This document shows, piece by piece, positions 40,601 through 52,600 of a stretch of 64,000 nucleotides of DNA. The notes under the pieces were generated by a model. That model saw only the letters and a program-made list of their open reading frames with translations. It did not search any database and had not been told where the DNA came from. Source of the stretch: Atrichornis clamosus (lineage: Eukaryota > Chordata > Aves > Passeriformes > Menuridae). The translations under genes were made by a program, and so were the position numbers. How positions within the stretch are numbered: position 1 is the first letter of the stretch; the number at the start of each line of letters is the position of its first letter. Location of the stretch: NCBI GenBank assembly GCA_013400975.1, contig WBMZ01009027.1:1-64000 (forward strand). Reading direction: 5' to 3'.

Positions 40601-43600
40601 TACTGCTTTTGCTATTCTTTTTGGTTGCTTCTTCTGGTAGCAAAATGTTACTTATTTGACTTCTCAAATATGAATAGGTGTTTATTAATAGTCAACTTCT
40701 GGACAGCATCCCTCTAGGAAAATGTATAAATTGAGGGACATGCATATATGTGTATATACGTATATACAGATGCAGACAGTATGTATGCTCTTATGTATAT
40801 ATAAGATGTCTGCATCTACTTGGTTCCATAGAAATTTTATCTCTTCTGAGATCATTTATATTGATTTGACAGACATAGAAAACATCTACCAACCAACCCT
40901 TTCCTGTCATGTGTGTGCAAACATTCATATTAATGAATCATACTGATCTTTCCTAGTGCTATCAACATTATTTTCTTTTTTTCTTTTTTATTCCAGGAAA
41001 TTATCTGCCAGAAGAACAATGTAAGTATGATCTATGGATTTCAGTTGAATTATAGGCATTCCAAACTTCTGTTTCATTTAGTGTTGTTTATGTTCTATTT
41101 TCCACTTGAATCATTTAACACTTCGCTACTGTATTTTACAGTTAGGTGCAGAATTCTGGGAATTGTAGCAGCAAATCTGAGTATATCTCTTTGTTGCTAG
41201 GTACCGGGCTCACTTCTTACCTTGCCTCTATCTATCAGTGGCATTTTCCCTGCTGCCTTTACTTGTCTGTCATAGTATTTCACCCCCATTTATGTTTGTG
41301 ATTTTGATTATCTTTTTTTCTGTTGCTTTTTTCTGTACAGTCTTCTTTAGTGTTTATTCAGAGTTATTTGGAAACTGTTGCTCATTTTAGAAACCCACAG
41401 CTACAGCCATGAAAATATATACACATATATATATTTATTTACTTATAAAGAGAGAGTGTGTGTGTATTTATTTCTAGAAGTTGAGTCCTGGAGCCTGTTA
41501 GTCCAAGTGCAGTGCAGATCGAGGTGGTCTGTCTGTGACGGCCTGTCATTAAGGTGTAGATTTCTTCACTTTGGCATGTCTTTGGTTTCTGAGGTTGACC
41601 TTGCAAATTTCCCTTCCCTTTTTCACTCCCAAGTTCAAGGGAGGCAGACCTGTGGCTGGGAGAACACTTGCTTTCTCAGTGTGGTTTGTTCTGGAGCAGC
41701 AGGGCCAGTCATGTCAGAATATATATCTGGCATGTTGAGTTATTCTTGGCTTCACTTCCTGACTTACTGGTAGCCACATTTGCTAAGATATAATTTTATA
41801 GAGGTTAGTCAGTGCTGTGCTGATATCCTGAGGTGCTATGTGTATGCTGTACAATTCCATATATTTGAGTAAACATTTTTAACGGGCATATGAAGTATTT
41901 AATTTCAGAAATTGGCTGGGTTTTATTTTCCTCAGTGCCATGAAAACTGCAGCATTCCTGATTTTGCTTCTTTATTTAACAGTGAAATTCATGGATTAAG
42001 TAATTACTTCTAGTATGAAATATGACTCTCTGAAAAAGATGCAATCTTTTCTCTGCATGGGGTTTCTAAAGATGGCTTCAAAACCAATGCAAGCTTTGGT
42101 CTAATGCTGCATTTTAAATTACAGATTTTTTTTTGGTTAAAAAACCAAAAAACCAAAGAGGTTTACCTATAGAGTTTCTATATAGCTCTTAACCAAAAAG
42201 TACTTTTCAGAGACTCACAGAATGCTGTGAAAGATGTTCTAGACTAAAAATCTCTCACCTTTCTTTAATGAAAGTGGGGGAAATGATCAGTTAGGTCTTT
42301 ACATAAAATGAAAGAGAACAGTAAGGCCTTTCTTGTAAATGAATGTATTACATTCTGTGTTTTTGTTCTGGTGGCCCAGGACCTAGGGAAAATGATGTGT
42401 GACTAATGTAATGTTACTGGGAGAGTATGGGGAAGAGCTCTCTTAGCAGGAAACCAGCAGGAGATGACTGGTACAATAGAAAAAAGGGGAGATGTCATCC
42501 TGTCCTGTTTTGAAATGACAGTCCCTGAAGTTCAAGGAGAGGTATGATAACTTGGCCTTCATCTGTTTCAGAAAGGATTGTTCTGCTTTCCATTTAAATT
42601 TGGATAGGTGACTGTGACACTGTCATTTATCACTTTTAGAAATGTTTCAGTGTATGCCGGAAAAAGAATGTGTTCCTTGAGAGTCTCAGATGTTTTCAAG
42701 CACACCCACATAACATCTTTTCTGGGAGGAAGTATTTTCCCTGGGATTAGAACAGGGAAATGGGTTTAGCAGCTCTGCAATTGATTTTTTTGTTTCTCCT
42801 TTTTCCTCTTTTTTTTTGGCAAATTACCTGGAAGTAGACTTTTCACAATGTTGGTGCATACTTAACTATTGAATATAGTACCTGCTTCATGAAAATCATG
42901 TTCTTCATAAACTGTAAGTCTCTTGGAAAAATGGATATGACAGAGGTTCTGTTCTTGGGAAGCTGTGACTGTGGTGCCCACCCTTACCAAAAATAGTCAA
43001 ATGAGATTGCTAATGGGAAAAAATAATGACATTCACATATGGATAAACAAGGAGTTCAGTCTTGCTGTTCTAGAACATGTTTTTTAATAGCGTACAAACA
43101 TCAGTCATAGCAGGACCATGGTATCCTTGGCACCAGGGGATTAAAAAGGTTGCAAAACAAGCATGTGTCTGTGTGTGTGATCTGTATATATCTGTCTAAC
43201 TGAAATGCCTTGTGTTTGCTCTTCCTGAACCTTGTATCCCTAAAATAAGTGGGATTAAAAAAAAAAAAAATCAAAATCTATTACCAACTGTTTTGTTCTT
43301 TGTTCTGACTGGATTTCTGTGCTTCCTAATAACAGTCAATACAATCTTGCATAGCTAGGATAAGCTGCCTGGAACCTGTCTGGACAGAGCAGTACAAGAT
43401 AACATTGGCTCATTTCCTGTTATATGTGGTTTTATGGCTATTTAGTTGGACCTTTTCCAAATGTTCCAGTAATACCAAAAACATACATTTTTACAGGGAT
43501 TGAAACCTTGACAGGAGGTAGTTACTTTGCTGGTTGAAAGCTTAAGTTTAGTGTTTGCTGTTATCTGATTTTTGAGGTCAATCAAGCAGCAGAAACATTC

Positions 43601-46600
43601 TAGAAATTACTAGTAAAGAGTTTCAATCATGAGATGTTGCTATAAAGGTTATGGTTCATTACTGTGCTTTGCTTGTTTTAGCTCACCAGTTTTTATTCCA
43701 TCATAATTCTCCACGGTTTAAGTTTTACCACATTTGGAGAAAAGTTGCAGGTTTATTCAATTCTTTAAGAGTTTGACTTCTTGCTGAATCTGAGAGTGTG
43801 CATGTATTCTACACATGGTTTGCAACCAATTGCAGTAAGTAACACCTTGACAGAGTGTTCACCTTTCAGTTCAGTCTACTTGCTTGCACCAGGTTGCAGT
43901 AGTGGATAGCCTCAGCACCTGCCTGGGGTGTGAGACTGCAGTACAGCTGCTGGCCTGATCAGAAGGGGCATTGGAGACACTGGGAGTTGTTCTGTTGGAC
44001 AGCTGCCTTGGACAGCAGGCATTGGTGATTAAGCAACAGGGTTAATGTTGTATGGCCGGGCACACTTAGTAGTGTTTTCCTTTTCTAACACTTGAAGGGA
44101 TCAGAGATTGTAGTGATAGGACAAAGGGCAGTGGCTTCGAGCTGAAAGGGGGTAGGTTTAGATTAGGTATTAGAAATAAATTATTTGGTGTGAGGGCGGT
44201 GAGGCACTGGTACAGGTTGTCCAGAGAAGCTGTGGATGACCCAGGCCTGGAAGTGTTCAGGGCAGGTTGGATGGGGCTTTGAGTTACCTGGTCTAGTGGA
44301 AGGTGTCCCTGCCCATGACACGGTAGTTGGAACTAGATGATCTTTAAGATCCCTTCAAACCCAAACCATTCTATGTAGTTTTTACAGGTTTTCCACAGCC
44401 TTTCCTAACTGCCACTTGTTTAAGGTGCACCTTGGGAGACAGTTTGGTGTAGCACTCCTTTAATGTGAGTGGGAGAACTCATCCAGTTCTGGGATCCTCA
44501 GTACAAGAGAGACATGGAGCTCCTGGAGCAGGTCCAGTGAAGGGCAGCAAAGATAATTGAGGGACTGGAGCATCTCTTTTGTGAGGAAAATCTGAGGGAG
44601 CTGGGCCTGTTCAGCCTCAAGAAGAGAAAACTGAGAAGGAACCTCATCAATGTCTGTAAGTACCTAAAGGAAGGGTGTCAGGAGGATGGAGCCAGGCTCT
44701 TCTCAGTGGTGCCAAGCAATAGGACAAGAGGCAATGGGCAGAAACTGATGCACAAGAAATCCCACCTGAATATGAGGGAGAACTTCTTTACTGTGTGAGT
44801 GACCAAGTACTGGAACAGATTGCCCAGAAAGATTGTGGAGTCTCCCTCACTGAAAATATTCCAGAACTGTCTGGATGAATCCTGTGCCATGTGCTCTAGG
44901 ATGACTGTGATTGAGCAGGGAGGTTGGACCAGATGANCAGGGAGGTTGGATGACCCGCTGTGGTGCCTTCCAAGCTGACCCATTCTGTGACTCAGGACAA
45001 GGCATTCCAGAGACATCTGCAAGATTGGAGTCTCCGTATAGGTACTGCTGGAAGGGTAGCGTAGGGTATGTCTAACTACTGATCTCTTTCACCTTGGAAA
45101 TAGGGGGAAGTATTTTTAATGGTTTTCATCTGGCCAACAAGTGATTTGGGGGCAGATTGATTTTTCATATTCAAGAATGTAAAAACGCTATGTAGTAACT
45201 TCAGTACATATTTTGTTAATACTAACTGTGGTATTTATTATTTATGATACAACACTTTATCTTGCTTATTCTTTAATTTTTTGAATTCTTTGACTAATAT
45301 ATTTGACACATACTTTCTTGGAAAAAGTTGAGAACTTTTTTTCCTATGTGAATGTGATGAAAGGCTATAAGGGTGTAAGCTGCTTTTTAAAAAGCATTTA
45401 GGATGTAGCATAGCTGCAACAGAACACTATTTCTGGGTATATAAAGAAAAATATATTCTCAAAGAAAATGGGAAGTATTTGATAGACTAGGTGGAGTCTT
45501 TGTGCTTCAGTTCATTTGAGGTCTGAGGCTTACTTAAGTTTCTTTTCAAATCAGTAGTAAGGCTGTCATTCATGTGAGTGGGATTTGAAGTAAACCCAAA
45601 CTGAGTCTGTATTCATTAAAACATCAGCACATGTTGATTTACTGTGTGTTTGGGGGATGCAGGGAATAGATTTAATAACTTGGTTTATGATTTTGCCATC
45701 TGCTCCATGGAACACCATGTGCAGTCAGAGAATTACCTCAAAAATTTCACCGTAAGAATTGAAATAATAGCAGATATTTCTCAAAAGGATGAGTGGAAGA
45801 AATAGAAAAAAGCTCTCTTAATTAGAGGAGTGTCAGCAGGAAGAACAGTTCCTACTGTGAGAGATACTGGCTATTTTTATTACTTCAGCTGGTTTTTTGG
45901 TTTGTTTGTTTGTTTGTTTTTAAAGTTACATTGGATGCTGACCTGAAGTTTTGGCAAGTAGATGTGATTCTGCTAGATTCCCCCATCCATGGCTAAAGTA
46001 GCATGGTTTTGGTTTGAGGGATTTTTGTTTTCTTTAACACTTCTTGTCTTTGAAGGCAGTTTTCCTCTGTTTGTGGATATTTGATACTGTTAAATGATTC
46101 CAACAGAGCAGTGTTAGTAAAGAACCTTAAGGAAATGAAAGGACTGCACATCACAGACTCCCTGGGATTTTTCAGATTTCCTCCCTCCTTTTGAAGAAAA
46201 AATCAGGATATGAAAATTGGCTAGAACTCAAATGCTCCTTTGTCTAGCACCATGTCTCTTAATCTGTGCAACTTTCAGAAAAAAACCTATTACATCAGAT
46301 TTTTTTTGTGAGGGAGAGAATAGTGTTTATCTTATTGCGTGATGTTCTAAGAAGGCATGGTCTCCAAATTCAAGTCCCCAAAAGCTGACCTTTTCACAAG
46401 TAGCTGTTCTGTAGAAGAGGAGGATATTGAAAGAAGGGCTGGTTTATATTCTTACTGTGATCATTAAAATGTAACTACATGCTATTCATTTTTATTATCT
46501 CTTGAATACAAATAGGTGCTATATTAATTTATTTTCAGAAGCTGAGAAAGGATATTGAGCAAGAAAGGTGCTTAATGCTCCAGTGACCAGTAGGTCTAGC

Positions 46601-49600
46601 TAGAAGCAGCCTTGTCTTAAATGCTGTTACTACAGAGCTATTAAGATGATCTTACGTCTGTATTTAACTGAAATTACTCACACTTTGGAATTGTTTAATT
46701 TTGCACAGTAAGTGAGGAAGGGACATTAGAAAAATATAGAACAATTATAATACCTGCAAAAATGAATTACAGGTTCTGTCACTTAGTTGTAAGCATTTAT
46801 GTGTGTAGCTGTCTGCAGCCACCACTTCTCCCTTTTGATTTGTCTGACTGATTGGATGAAATGGGCTGACAAGGACAGTCTTTCAGAAAATGACCTGATG
46901 TTGCCAGGTACTGTAGTGTGCTGGCCCAAAGCCTTCAACGATATGCATGTTCTTATCTTCCAGATAAAAGTAGTTCAGCTGATCTGGTAGCTTAGGCCAA
47001 GATTACCTCTGTAATGTCCTGAGTTCTCGAGCATCAGTCTGAACCATGGTAACTATCTGTATGCACACCCGTGACCTGTCCCAGCCCCGGATGTTTGCAG
47101 GAATGCCATTCAACTTACAACTCAGGTGCCCTGCAATCCCTTTGTAACTTTCATTTGTGTAATCTGAGCTGTTAAAGCTTAAATAATGAGGGATTCATAA
47201 AGGAAGTGGGTTGGAAAATGAAACTTGAAGCACCTATTCTTGATTGGGAGGTCTATCCCCACCCACTTTTGAAGCCCCTCTATGCTGTACGTTTTTTAAA
47301 GGGTGTTGATGTAACTGAGAATGTTAAAATTGGATTTAAGATGCTACTCCTTCAAAAATATCCCATTTTTATTGAATGGCTTGATTCTGTTACTTTCATT
47401 CATCATTTCATGATGCAGTGAGTCACAAGAATGGATCAAAGGAAAAAAACAATTTTGTCTTGTGTCCTTAACAAACTTAGAGTATAGAGTGAAGTTAATA
47501 AGGGTTAGGAAAAATGCCAGATTTTGTGAGATTAGAGTTGGGATAGAGTGTTATGGGGCAAAGTATAATAGAATAAATGAAATATATTTAAACTTCCAAG
47601 TATAGCAATTTGCACTAAGTCAAAAAGTAAAGCAGTGTGTAAGCAGATGGGAAGTGTGTGTCAGAAAGACCACCTGATCCTTTCTGACTTAATGTAGCTT
47701 ATATTTTGACAAAGAAAGATGAGAAAGAAGTATATGTGACTGAGACAGGTTGCATCGCCTGGGAATGAGGAAAGAAGCAAGTCACATACCACTCTGCTTT
47801 GGGGGAAGCAGTGTAGAGCTGTCTGACATTTGGAGTAGCTCCACAGCTTGGTTCTCTTGGTCTCGCACCCCAATCATTACTCAAATGCAGTTGGAGTTGG
47901 GCTCTTTGCAATTAGAATTTGTGATGGTGGCACAATAAGTTTCCCCATAGCAGGAGACTATAGACTTTGTTATACAAAAGCAGTCTTGCTGTCACTGTTA
48001 TCTTTCTTACACCACCACCTTTAGTAAATAATATGCAACTTCTGATTCTTTTTTTCCTTTTGACACCAGAGCTACTGCATGTCTACCTTTGTTAGGTTTA
48101 TCTGTTAAATATCTACTGTACTCTTTAGCGAGGGAAGTGAAATTGAGGTAAATATTTCTTGTGTTTCTTAGCTTTATTGAATGTGGGCTCTATTTTTTTT
48201 TAAAACATATTTCCTAAGGAAATGAAACTTAAGAGCTTGTACTGTTTTTTCATCCTCTGCCTTTGTTCTGCATCTGCCTTTTTGTCTGTTAGATGAATTT
48301 CTGCCAAATTTGAGAGGTTTCAGAGATAGAGAGCTTCCACAAAAGATAACTGTCTAGGTTAAGAACCAAATTAATGCCCTGGCTGAGGGAAAGGCCACTG
48401 TGTTCCCACACTACTTGCTACTGAATATCAAGGTGAGATTCTACCTTGAGACAATTCCCTGATACTCGGGGGCCCTCTGAGCAACTGTAAATTGATTTAT
48501 TTTTTTTATGTTTTCTTCCCACAGAGTGTTTTCTCCCGTCTTTTACTGTTAAGTTCTTCCTTGTCCACTGCTTCCAGAGACCGTTGGGTCTGCGTGTCTT
48601 CTATACCGGGCTCTGTAATATAACCAGATTTTTTTTACGCCCCCTCACCTAACAGGAAAAATGCATGTAAATTAACTTGTGCTGGCTCCCTTGTCCCACT
48701 GAAATAGATTCATACTTCCCACAGAAGGTGCGCTCAGGATTGGTTTCTAAGAGCTCATACTGAGTAATGGACTCAGCCACTTGGCCTCTGCAGGAAGAGT
48801 AGTTTTCCCGCTTGTAGAATTGAAAATTAAAACTCTGGTATGGTCTCTGTAGGTGGCCTAACCACTTTGCCAGGGTAAACTTTGAGTTCTGTGGATTTCA
48901 AAAGATGGGAATAGCCTTTTTCAGGGTTGATTTTGATTTAAGACCTGAACATTGGAAAAAGTGTGCCAGAGGTCTGAGAAGGCCTTCCTGCAAGCAGTCT
49001 TGAATTTATTTTTAATGCACTGAATAAACATTAAGAAGTAAAATGCTTGCCTCCAGGTATCTGTAGCTACTTCACCCGTTTTGTTGATTACCCCAACTTT
49101 TTCTCCTTTATCTAGAAAAGGAAAGCTGGAGAATAGTCTGCCTATGTGTAATAGTGGCTCTTAACGCCAGTCACTATGTACCCATCTCTTGTAATTGCTG
49201 AAACCAGTTCCAGCAAATTCATAATTTTCCCTCTGCCTTTGACTGTGGGACTTACTAGATTTTAACAGGGTCAAAAGTTCATCCATTCACTGTTGAAAGC
49301 ATGTGATTGCCCTACATGGTAGGATGTTCTTGAATAGAAGCATCCATTCACTTCCCCTTTATACAGACAAGCAATTTGGGTTCTGGCATACCACTCCTTA
49401 GTTACTTGTTAAAAATTTTGGCATATACTTCCCAGTTCTCAGGTTTCCTTTGGAATTGCTACGCGCACACAGAGAAAAGTATTTCCTAGCTATTCAGCTG
49501 CAGTAGTTTGCAATCACTGGGGAAAGAAGACTAAGTTAACCCTTGTGCAAGGCTGTGTATGTAATAACCTCCAAACAAGTTCTGGGTTAGTTGAACTCAA

Positions 49601-52600
49601 TAGACCTCATGTAAATACCTGGAATGATTATTTTGAAGTTTTACAGAGTTTGTTGATGTCCCTCAGAAGTCGCAGTGGGATTTCCTTTATATTGGGGTCT
49701 TACAGTTTCATAGTATAATAAGTGTAATTAAAAAATAATTTCTGTACTCTTCATAGCCAGTCTCTGATTTGCATGTTAGTTTGCTAACGTGCTAACATGT
49801 TAAACATGTGTTTACTGACATATCTGTACACATACATTTTTACAGACTTGAGTACCTCAATCCACCCATGTTTTAAAAATCTAATAATGCACATTAAAAT
49901 GCACATTTTGAGCATGCAGCTGGTATTATGCATTCAAAAACTATTCAGTCATTGCATAGAGCTCATCTAGGCAGGGAAGTCTCTGAAGTGATGTCTGCAT
50001 TGCTGTATTGACTTCTGGGAGAGTAGAAGCAGCTGGCCAGAAAGCAAGTGACCTTGGAAGTAATTTAGGGGTACCAAAATGATGGGTCTCAAGAGTTGCT
50101 TCCTTAAGGCTTTTGTTGTTGGGCTGGCCACTTCAGTAGTGGAGTCTGAATTTTGAGAGCCAAATGGAGGAACTCCTGATTTTGTTGGTATTCTGTCTCG
50201 TAGTTAAGACTCTCTTAACCACAAATATTCAGCAACTCTCTCTGTGCATATATCTGTACTTACACACATACCACAGTTACCAGACATCTTGCCTCCCTCT
50301 TTCCTGGAAGATAATTTTTTTTTTTTTTTTTGCAAAGTATCTCTCATACATTGATATATAAAACAGATTCAGTTTAGCAATGCTAAAATGCTCTATAAGT
50401 GCTTATTCTGAAATATGTATGGGTTTAAGTCCCACTGACCAGAAAGTTTTGCTACATTGTAGCAAAGTTTTCTCTATGTTTTTCCTGTTGTGAGGCAGCT
50501 AGATTGTGTTACTGTTTTCAACATCTATGAGCCTGGTTATACTACTCTCTTCTGAACATCTGTCACCATGAAGAGAGTGTACTGTACCTCAGTGTCATGG
50601 AGTCCACCCACCTCTTCAGGGTGACAAGGGTGTGCACTGAGAATTGTTTCACCCTTGAGCCAGTTGCAATTTTAAGGTCAGCTTGATACTTCTGAAAAGA
50701 CTGATTTTACAGGAAGCAGTTCAGAAATCTGAAAGAATACATTTCTGGTGTATATCATATTGGAGGTGAAAACTGAATTTATGGGTTAAAAACTTGGTCT
50801 TGCTGAAGTAAACAGCAGCTCTCCCTTTGACTTTAACAGGTGAAATTCTGCAGGTAGTATATGCAGTTGTTTTATACTGTGGCTTGTCAAGCCATACCTG
50901 CCCTAAATATTGCACCTTGTTTCCCTACAGATGTGCACTGGGAACTACATATTTGTTCCTTATATGATAACTCCACATAACAAGGTGTACTGCTGTGACA
51001 GCAGTTTCGTGAAGGGGCTAACAGAGCTGATGCCGCCCGGCTTCGAGTCGCTGCTGGGGCCTATATGCTTACCTCTGGTGGATCGATTTATTCAGCTCTT
51101 GAAGGTGGCTCAGGCCAGTTCAAGGTGAGCTGTCTTTTTGTACACCTGTGTAAAACTCATATATTCCTGCTGCCAAGATAAACTTCAGGCTCTTGCTATG
51201 GTGATGTGATATTTTGCCTTCTGTTCAGACAAACTGCTAAGTAGTAGTTTAGCTTGACCAGATCTCTCTGTTGACACTGCTCTATCAATATATGTCCTGC
51301 ATACCCATAGTAGGAGAGCTGTGGGGACAGAAAAACGATTGCAAGGGACCTGTCCCAAATTGCTGATGTCAAGTTCTTCTTTTCCAGCCAGTATTTCCGG
51401 GAATCCATTCTGAATGACATCAGGAAGGCCCGTACGCTTTACACAGGCAAAGAGCTTGCAGCAGAGCTGGCAAGGATTCGACAGCGAGTAGACAATGTTG
51501 AAGTCTTATCTGCTGACATTGTAATAAACTTGCTGCTGTCCTACAGAGATATCCAGGTATGAGTTTTGTGCACTGCTAAGAGTAGTAAATTAAATTATTT
51601 TCTCACTAAAATTTTTAGTATGTTTTGCACAGATTTTTGTTAACAAACTCTGTGGATAAGGCACACTAATAAAAATCTTTTATGGTAGCTCCTCTGATGT
51701 TTTTATATTGTTTTGTAGTTTCACTATTTGCTTTTACATAGCAGAAAAGTGTTTTATAACAGTACCTAAAAAGTACATGACATATGATAACTCTTCTCCA
51801 TCTCAGCATTGCTGTGTGATGAACAGCCTGTAGTGTGTCCTAGTTAAAGGCTATGGTAGCATTCTGCAATTGATAGGCAAATGCATGCTTTGTCACCAAA
51901 GCTTGTGACATTCCTTATGGAAACATAAGTTGTTCATATGCATTTCAGCTTTTGGAAAGATGCTAGTAATTGTTTACTTTGTCATCCATGATTTCTACTG
52001 TTGTTCCTTGAACATCATGAAGTGGTTTGAGTTTGATTTTTTTTTTAATTTTTTCTTTGTTTATTTTTTAAATATATCAGTGAGTAAGCTGCTTTAAAAA
52101 CTGTGGTATTGAAGGGTCTTTTACTTTATTTTAGTGGCTCATGCCTACTTCAGAGTTTTGGGATGCAGTTAACTTTATAATGTCTGCACAATATGAACAC
52201 TGATATGCGTTCAGCTCCTGAATCTAACTTTAATCATGAAACAGATGTATGAAAATTTCCACAGGTCCATGTTGAAGCAGCACAGAAGACCATATTGAGT
52301 TTCCCTGCTAAATACTGTGCATATTCCCATTTCTGATTCATGCTATTTACAGTTTGAGACTAAAGAAACTGAAATCTGTAAAACTTTAAATGAACAGACA
52401 ATACTTCTTAGTATGAAATAATAACTGCTTAGGTCAGAGAGGAGTTCATATAGGCATACCTCAGTACAGCCACTTAAAATTTTGTTATTCCCTTATTTTG
52501 GAAGGATTACGATTCCATTGTGAAACTGGTGAAAACTTTAGAAAAACTGCCTACTTTTGACTTGGCTTCCCACCACCATGTGAGGTTACATTATGCATTT

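Larger units (their letters stand above)
38323..40996 (+). other. MAP3K5: MAP3K5 intron 2 (2.7 kb)
   Basis: It runs from GTAGCT to a long T-rich tract and TATTCCAG. It holds a CR1 fragment at 40067-40150 and an AT/GT-rich stretch around 40740-40805. Otherwise I see nothing recognisable. Confidence 0.9.
41021..50930 (+). other. MAP3K5: MAP3K5 intron 3 (9.9 kb)
   Basis: It runs from GTAAGT to TTCCCTACAG. It contains two head-to-tail CR1 copies (44105-44377 and 44475-44999), A/T runs and a (TTTG)n stretch. Intervals 41500-44100 and 46000-50900 hold nothing else I recognise. Confidence 0.9.
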
